Source of the DNA: Chthoniobacterales bacterium
Lineage (GTDB): Bacteria; Verrucomicrobiota; Verrucomicrobiia; Chthoniobacterales; UBA10450
NCBI GenBank assembly: GCA_013812515.1
Contig: JACCTI010000279.1
Location: 1 to 8,803, forward strand
Length of the DNA: 8,803 nucleotides
Reading direction: 5' to 3'
A model generated the notes under the pieces. That model made no database searches. It was not told the origin of the DNA and saw only the letters and a program-made list of their open reading frames with translations. Positions 6,177 through 8,803 of this stretch are shown piece after piece (within the stretch, counting starts at the first letter, position 1; each line of letters starts with the position of its first letter). Made by a program: the position numbers and the translations under genes.

Positions 6177-6586
6177 GTGGGACTTTCGATTCGCAGCGCT
6201 GGGAAAAGCTTTTGGAAATCGCGCGCATTCCGCGTCAACAACCCGCGAAAACGCAGCGCAAAAGCGCCGATCAAAATATCGGCAATCGGCCGTTTGTCAG
6301 GCTGGCGGCTGCGCCGCTCCTTGATGTGACCTGCCCAGGCATCGAAAGCATGCCGCGTATCAGGCCACGTCCAGCCCTCGGTCCAGTCCACGCCGAGATG
6401 TCCGAGAAAATGATTTTGCGCTGCCACCATGCCGTTGAATGCCGGGGCCAGCTCAACATAGGAGACAGGAGAAATCACCAGCCCTTGCCCCTGCCGGTCC
6501 GCGATCAGACGCGATGAAGCTACGCCAAATCGCGCATCGGCATCCGCGATGTCGATGAGAAGGCATGTGTCTACAACCCACGGCAC
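6173..6586 (-). CDS. vapC: PIN-domain toxin, VapC-like endoribonuclease
   Basis: Toxin half of a type II toxin-antitoxin pair; family members are Mg-dependent RNases that cut tRNA or rRNA. The 137 residues carry the PIN acidic set: Asp6 in VVDTCLLIDI, Glu45 in SYVELAP, Asp103 in RPIADILIGAFA and Asp123 in TRNARDF. Length and motif spacing are normal, so it should be active. It starts GTG at 6586, immediately after the antitoxin TAA, with GGGAGAG six bases upstream as ribosome-binding site. Its stop overlaps the response-regulator ATG by four bases, an unusual linkage of a toxin-antitoxin pair to a two-component operon. The VapC assignment rests on the PIN motifs and the AbrB-type partner; the symbol is a family name. 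Confidence 0.88.
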   Translation of the reverse strand: MPWVVDTCLLIDIADADARFGVASSRLIADRQGQGLVISPVSYVELAPAFNGMVAAQNHFLGHLGVDWTEGWTWPDTRHAFDAWAGHIKERRSRQPDKRPIADILIGAFALRFRGLLTRNARDFQKLFPALRIESPT

Positions 6587-6844
6587 TTATTTCTCTCCCG
6601 CGCGCAGTTCCGCCATCCACTCTGCCGTGGGCCGGCCTTTCTCACCGCGTAACCGCGCCGCGAAACCGAGCATGGCTTTCGCGCCGAGCGGCTTTTTCTT
6701 CCGGGGAACCCGGACGAGACATTCGCGATCAGACAGCTTTTCCCAGACCAAGGCCTGACCTGGCTTCAACCCAAGCTCTTTGCGAATCGCCGCCGGAATG
6801 GAGACTTGTCCGCGCTCGGTGACGACCGTGGTCCGCGTGTTCAC
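6587..6844 (-). CDS. vapB: AbrB/SpoVT-fold antitoxin, VapB-like
   Basis: Antitoxin and autorepressor partner of the PIN toxin. The first 45 residues are the swapped-hairpin AbrB DNA-binding domain (TVVTERGQVSIPAAIRKELG followed by LKPGQALVWE), and the basic, Arg/Lys-rich C-terminal tail (about 49-85) would wrap the toxin. GTG 6844 gives 85 aa. TTG 6850 gives 87 aa and is equally open, and an in-frame TGA lies just upstream, so the start is one of these two. The candidate -10 hexamer ends six bases before the GTG, which would make the message leaderless. There is no Shine-Dalgarno for either start. The toxin follows with zero spacing (TAA then GTG). Confidence 0.88.
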   Translation of the reverse strand: MNTRTTVVTERGQVSIPAAIRKELGLKPGQALVWEKLSDRECLVRVPRKKKPLGAKAMLGFAARLRGEKGRPTAEWMAELRAGEK

Positions 6845-6850
6845 GCGCAA

Positions 6851-6878
6851 ATGGTATCATGTGATTTTATCATGTCAA
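6851..6878 (-). promoter_or_regulatory. Candidate vapBC promoter
   Basis: Read on the minus strand: TTGACA (6878-6873, perfect -35), a 16-base spacer and TACCAT (6856-6851, 4 of 6). Transcription would start at about 6844, the G of the GTG start. An alternative -10, TAAAAT (6869-6864, 5 of 6), pairs with a weak TTGCAG 16 bases upstream and would leave a short leader of about 15 bases. Either fits a promoter directly abutting the antitoxin gene. Confidence 0.5.
6855..6875. repeat. Direct repeat TATCATGT x2, candidate VapB operator
   Basis: TATCATGT occurs at 6855-6862 and 6868-6875, 13 bases apart, inside the proposed vapBC promoter between -35 and -10. AbrB-type antitoxins repress their own operon by binding such AT-rich repeated sites, so these are the obvious candidates for autoregulation. 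The repeat is seen directly; its role is inferred. Confidence 0.5.
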
Positions 6879-7076
6879 AATACGCCTGCAAGATGTGATG
6901 CGCGTCAACCGAGTTCAAAGGCGCGGCGCACGAACAAAGCCCAAGCGCCCACCGGTGAGGACGGGAGCGATTCTGGCTGTGAAACTTCTCCCCTGGTTCT
7001 GACTTTTACAGAGTATCGTGAATAGTGTAAGCGGGGCGCGGGCATCGAATTCATCGAGATGTACGAGAGGCAGCTG

Positions 7077-8296
7077 ATGAAATTAGAATCTTGCTGCATC
7101 TGTCTTTAAGCGTTGGCCTAGCGGCCTCCCTTAATCTCGCTAACGCCTGGGCTGCTCCAGGCGATCTGTACGTGGGGGACGGTGGCACAATTTTCCAATT
7201 TACTCCCGCGGGCGACAAAAGCACCTTCCCCTCGGGGCTAGACCAGGTCACCGCGACAACCTTCGACCATCAGGGAAATCTTGTTGTGGCACATTTTGGC
7301 GGTTGCATACCGCTCGATGGGAGCGATTGCAGCCGGCCAAGGGTCATTACCGATTCGCCCCCTCGGGTGAAAAGACGTTTTGGCGTCGCTCATATTACCG
7401 GAATTACTAGGACTCGCCTTTGACGGTTCCGGCAATCTCTTCGTGTCCGATGGGAGAAACATCATCAAGTTCACCCCGCAAGGAAAGGTGAGCACCTTCG
7501 CATCCGGACGATGGAGTTTGGGCTCTTGCCTTTGACACGCCTTGGTAGCCTCTACGCCACGGTCCTACTTTGATTCTGAAATTCGTGGCTGACGGGAGCA
7601 GCAGCACAGTTACTTCATTTCCCGCGCCCACAGCTTCCGCTACAGGCTTGGCTTTCGATGTCGCCGGAAATCTTTTTGTTAAGCTGGCTTAATTCTGCAA
7701 ATTGCGCGCGACGGGAGCCAAAGCACGTTCGCTTCCGGCGACTTTAGATATCCGCTTGCCTTCGATAATCTAGGCAATCTCTTTGCCGCAGGCTACGCCT
7801 ACAATACGAGCGAGCTGCTATCGTAAAATTCACGCCAGCTGCAACGAAAACGACATTTGCATTCGGCCTTCTGCTCACAGACTCCCTCGCTTTTAAGCCT
7901 ATCCCGGAAAAGCTTCGGAACATCAGTGCGCGCGGCCTAGTCCAAACCGGGGATAACGTCCTGATTGGTGGGTTCATTGCTGGCGGCAATGCCCTAGCCA
8001 ATAACGCCGTGGTCGTGCGCGCCATCGGGCCTTCTCTTTCCGAGGCTGGGGTTGCCAATCCGCTCCAGGACTCAATGCTTGAACTGCACAACGACAACGG
8101 TGCGGTCATCGCCTCTAACGACAACTGGCAGGACGCCCAGGCAGCGCAAATCACCGCGAGCGGTCTGGCCCCGAGTGATCAGCGCGAAGCGGCCATTTTC
8201 GCCACTTTGCCAGCTGGCAACTACACCGCCGTTGTGCGTGGTGCCCATGACACGGCCGGCGTCGCTCTGGTCGAAGTTTACAGCGTGGGCCAGTAA
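7077..8296 (+). pseudogene. Decayed secreted NHL/beta-propeller protein with Verrucomicrobia-type C-terminal domain
   Basis: The original start is probably ATG 7077 behind GAGAGG six bases upstream; a signal peptide ending ...ANAWA follows. The protein then consists of repeats of the form 'GLAFDxxGNLFVxDxxxIxKFTPxGxxSTFASG', as in NHL or SMP-30-like beta-propellers. Pieces recognisable in order: GDLYVGDGGTIFQFTP (from about 7160), GHYRFAPSGEKTF (7342), LGLAFDGSGNLFVSDG (7407), ALAFDT (7522), GSLYATVLL (7544), ILKFVADGSSSTVTSF (7573), ILQIARDGSQSTFASG (7692) and IVKFTPAATKTTFAFG (7820). The intact last segment (about 7880-8296) holds a domain with VVVRAIGPSLSEAG, ASNDNWQDAQ and GNYTAVVRG, common at the C terminus of secreted Verrucomicrobiota proteins. 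Consecutive pieces lie in different frames, about eight shifts in all. Neighbouring genes are intact, so decay is more likely than sequencing error. Confidence 0.8.
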
Positions 8297-8467
8297 AGCG
8301 TCGGACATTCCCCCGCCGCTCTTGCACGCACTCAGGGGATCATCACGGCAAGCGGCGATTCTGGCGACACTATCCTGCTGAGCGAAGATTCCGATCAGGA
8401 CTCTGCTCACCGGCTAAGCCACGAGCGACCTTTCCACGGGATGAAACGCGGCGCGTGTTCACTTTGC
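8297..8467. other. Intergenic stretch, nothing recognised
   Basis: Between the end of the decayed propeller gene and the second palindrome element. No convincing ORF, promoter or RNA gene was seen; the short reading frames here have no family resemblance. Confidence 0.5.
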
Positions 8468-8541
8468 TGTAGAGGCGGTCTAGACCGCCGTCTTGTGCCT
8501 GAGACTGCGCTTCGCTCGGCGGTCATAGACCGCCGCTGCAG
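8468..8541. repeat. REP-like inverted repeat element
   Basis: Contains a perfect 16-base palindrome GGCGGTCTAGACCGCC (8474-8489) and a second stem CGGCGGTC-ATA-GACCGCCG (8517-8535), which share the 10-base direct repeat TAGACCGCCG (8481-8490 and 8526-8535). The outer ends, CTGTAGAGGCGGTC (8468-8481 region) and GACCGCCGCTGCAG (8528-8541), are near-complementary (10 of 12 in the outer part), so the whole 74 bases can also fold as one long hairpin. It lies just after the threonine synthase stop and could shield or end that transcript. No T-tract was seen. The TGTAG opening recalls the array at 3380-3443. Confidence 0.75.
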
Positions 8542-8552
8542 AAGAGCGTTAC

Positions 8553-8803
8553 CTACGATTCGTAGCAATCGAGATACTTGATCCCGGACCCAGTGTTGAA
8601 GATCACCATCCGCTCGCCGTGGCTGATTTTGCCCCTTTCCAGCAGCGATTTGAGCGCGGCGAAACAAGCGGCGCCTTCGGGTGCAACGAAGAGTCCTTCG
8701 CTTGCTCCGATCTCGCGCGTGATGCGAATCATCTCTTCGTCATCGACCGTGACCGCCCCGCCGCCGGAGTCGCGCAGGATGCGCAACATGAGGAAATCGC
8801 CGA
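8553..8803 (-). CDS. thrC: Threonine synthase, C-terminal fragment
   Basis: PLP-dependent enzyme converting O-phosphohomoserine to threonine. Only the last 83 codons are present; the 5' part lies right of the window. The frame continues upstream of the internal ATG at 8789 (GDFLMLRILRDSGG...), so that ATG is not the start. The segment GAVTVDDEEMIRITREIGASEGLFVAPEGAACFAAL, followed by a Gly-Glu-Arg turn and the terminal VIFNTGSGIKYLD, is the usual C terminus of threonine synthases of the fold-type II PLP family; related dehydratases lack the NTGSGxKYL ending. The catalytic lysine is not in view. Its stop (TAG, 8555-8553) is followed by the palindrome element on the 3' side. Confidence 0.85.
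   Translation of the reverse strand, partial: GDFLMLRILRDSGGGAVTVDDEEMIRITREIGASEGLFVAPEGAACFAALKSLLERGKISHGERMVIFNTGSGIKYLDCYES

Noticed and set aside
6998..7025. Promoter for the propeller pseudogene (TTTACA ... region)
   Set aside because: No -10 hexamer at a proper distance; cannot be supported.
8553..8789. Complete 78-aa gene starting at ATG 8789
   Set aside because: The frame continues upstream with threonine-synthase-like sequence, so this is a truncated gene end.

Overview
The window looks like chromosomal DNA from a GC-rich soil bacterium, most likely Verrucomicrobiota (Chthoniobacterales/Udaeobacter-like), with Acidobacteriota as second choice. The grounds are the MacB-type permease start (MMRDLRYAVRML), the C-terminal extracellular domain of the decayed beta-propeller gene, and the REP-like intergenic palindromes. 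This assignment rests on recalled family resemblance, not on a search.

Most of the window (about 1-6850) is read leftward, on the minus strand. In transcription order it holds: an AbrB-type antitoxin and PIN-domain toxin pair (vapBC-like); an NtrC-family sigma54 response regulator; an NtrY-like membrane histidine kinase; a REP-like multi-hairpin spacer carrying a textbook sigma54 -24/-12 promoter; a 102-aa small membrane protein; an HlyD/RND-type periplasmic adaptor; a MacB-type ABC ATPase; a doubtful signal-peptide-like ORF; and the first 12 codons of a MacB-like permease that leaves the left edge. The logical reading is a self-contained envelope-sensing and efflux locus. The kinase senses a signal, the regulator activates sigma54 RNA polymerase at the promoter about 70-85 bases upstream of the small membrane protein, and the tripartite-like ABC exporter is made.

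Two things interrupt this layout. Between adaptor and ATPase sit two tiny GTG-start genes on the opposite strand, overlapping each other by 4 bases; the first resembles small antitoxins and the second is unrecognised. The toxin gene of the vapBC pair overlaps the regulator start by 4 bases (ATGA), so the toxin-antitoxin pair is physically coupled to the two-component operon.

The right part (about 7077-8296, plus strand) is a secreted NHL/beta-propeller protein gene with about eight frame changes, clearly a pseudogene unless the assembly is poor there. It is followed by a second REP-like palindrome element and, on the minus strand, the C-terminal end of threonine synthase running off the right edge. 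No tRNA, rRNA, CRISPR array or transposase was seen.
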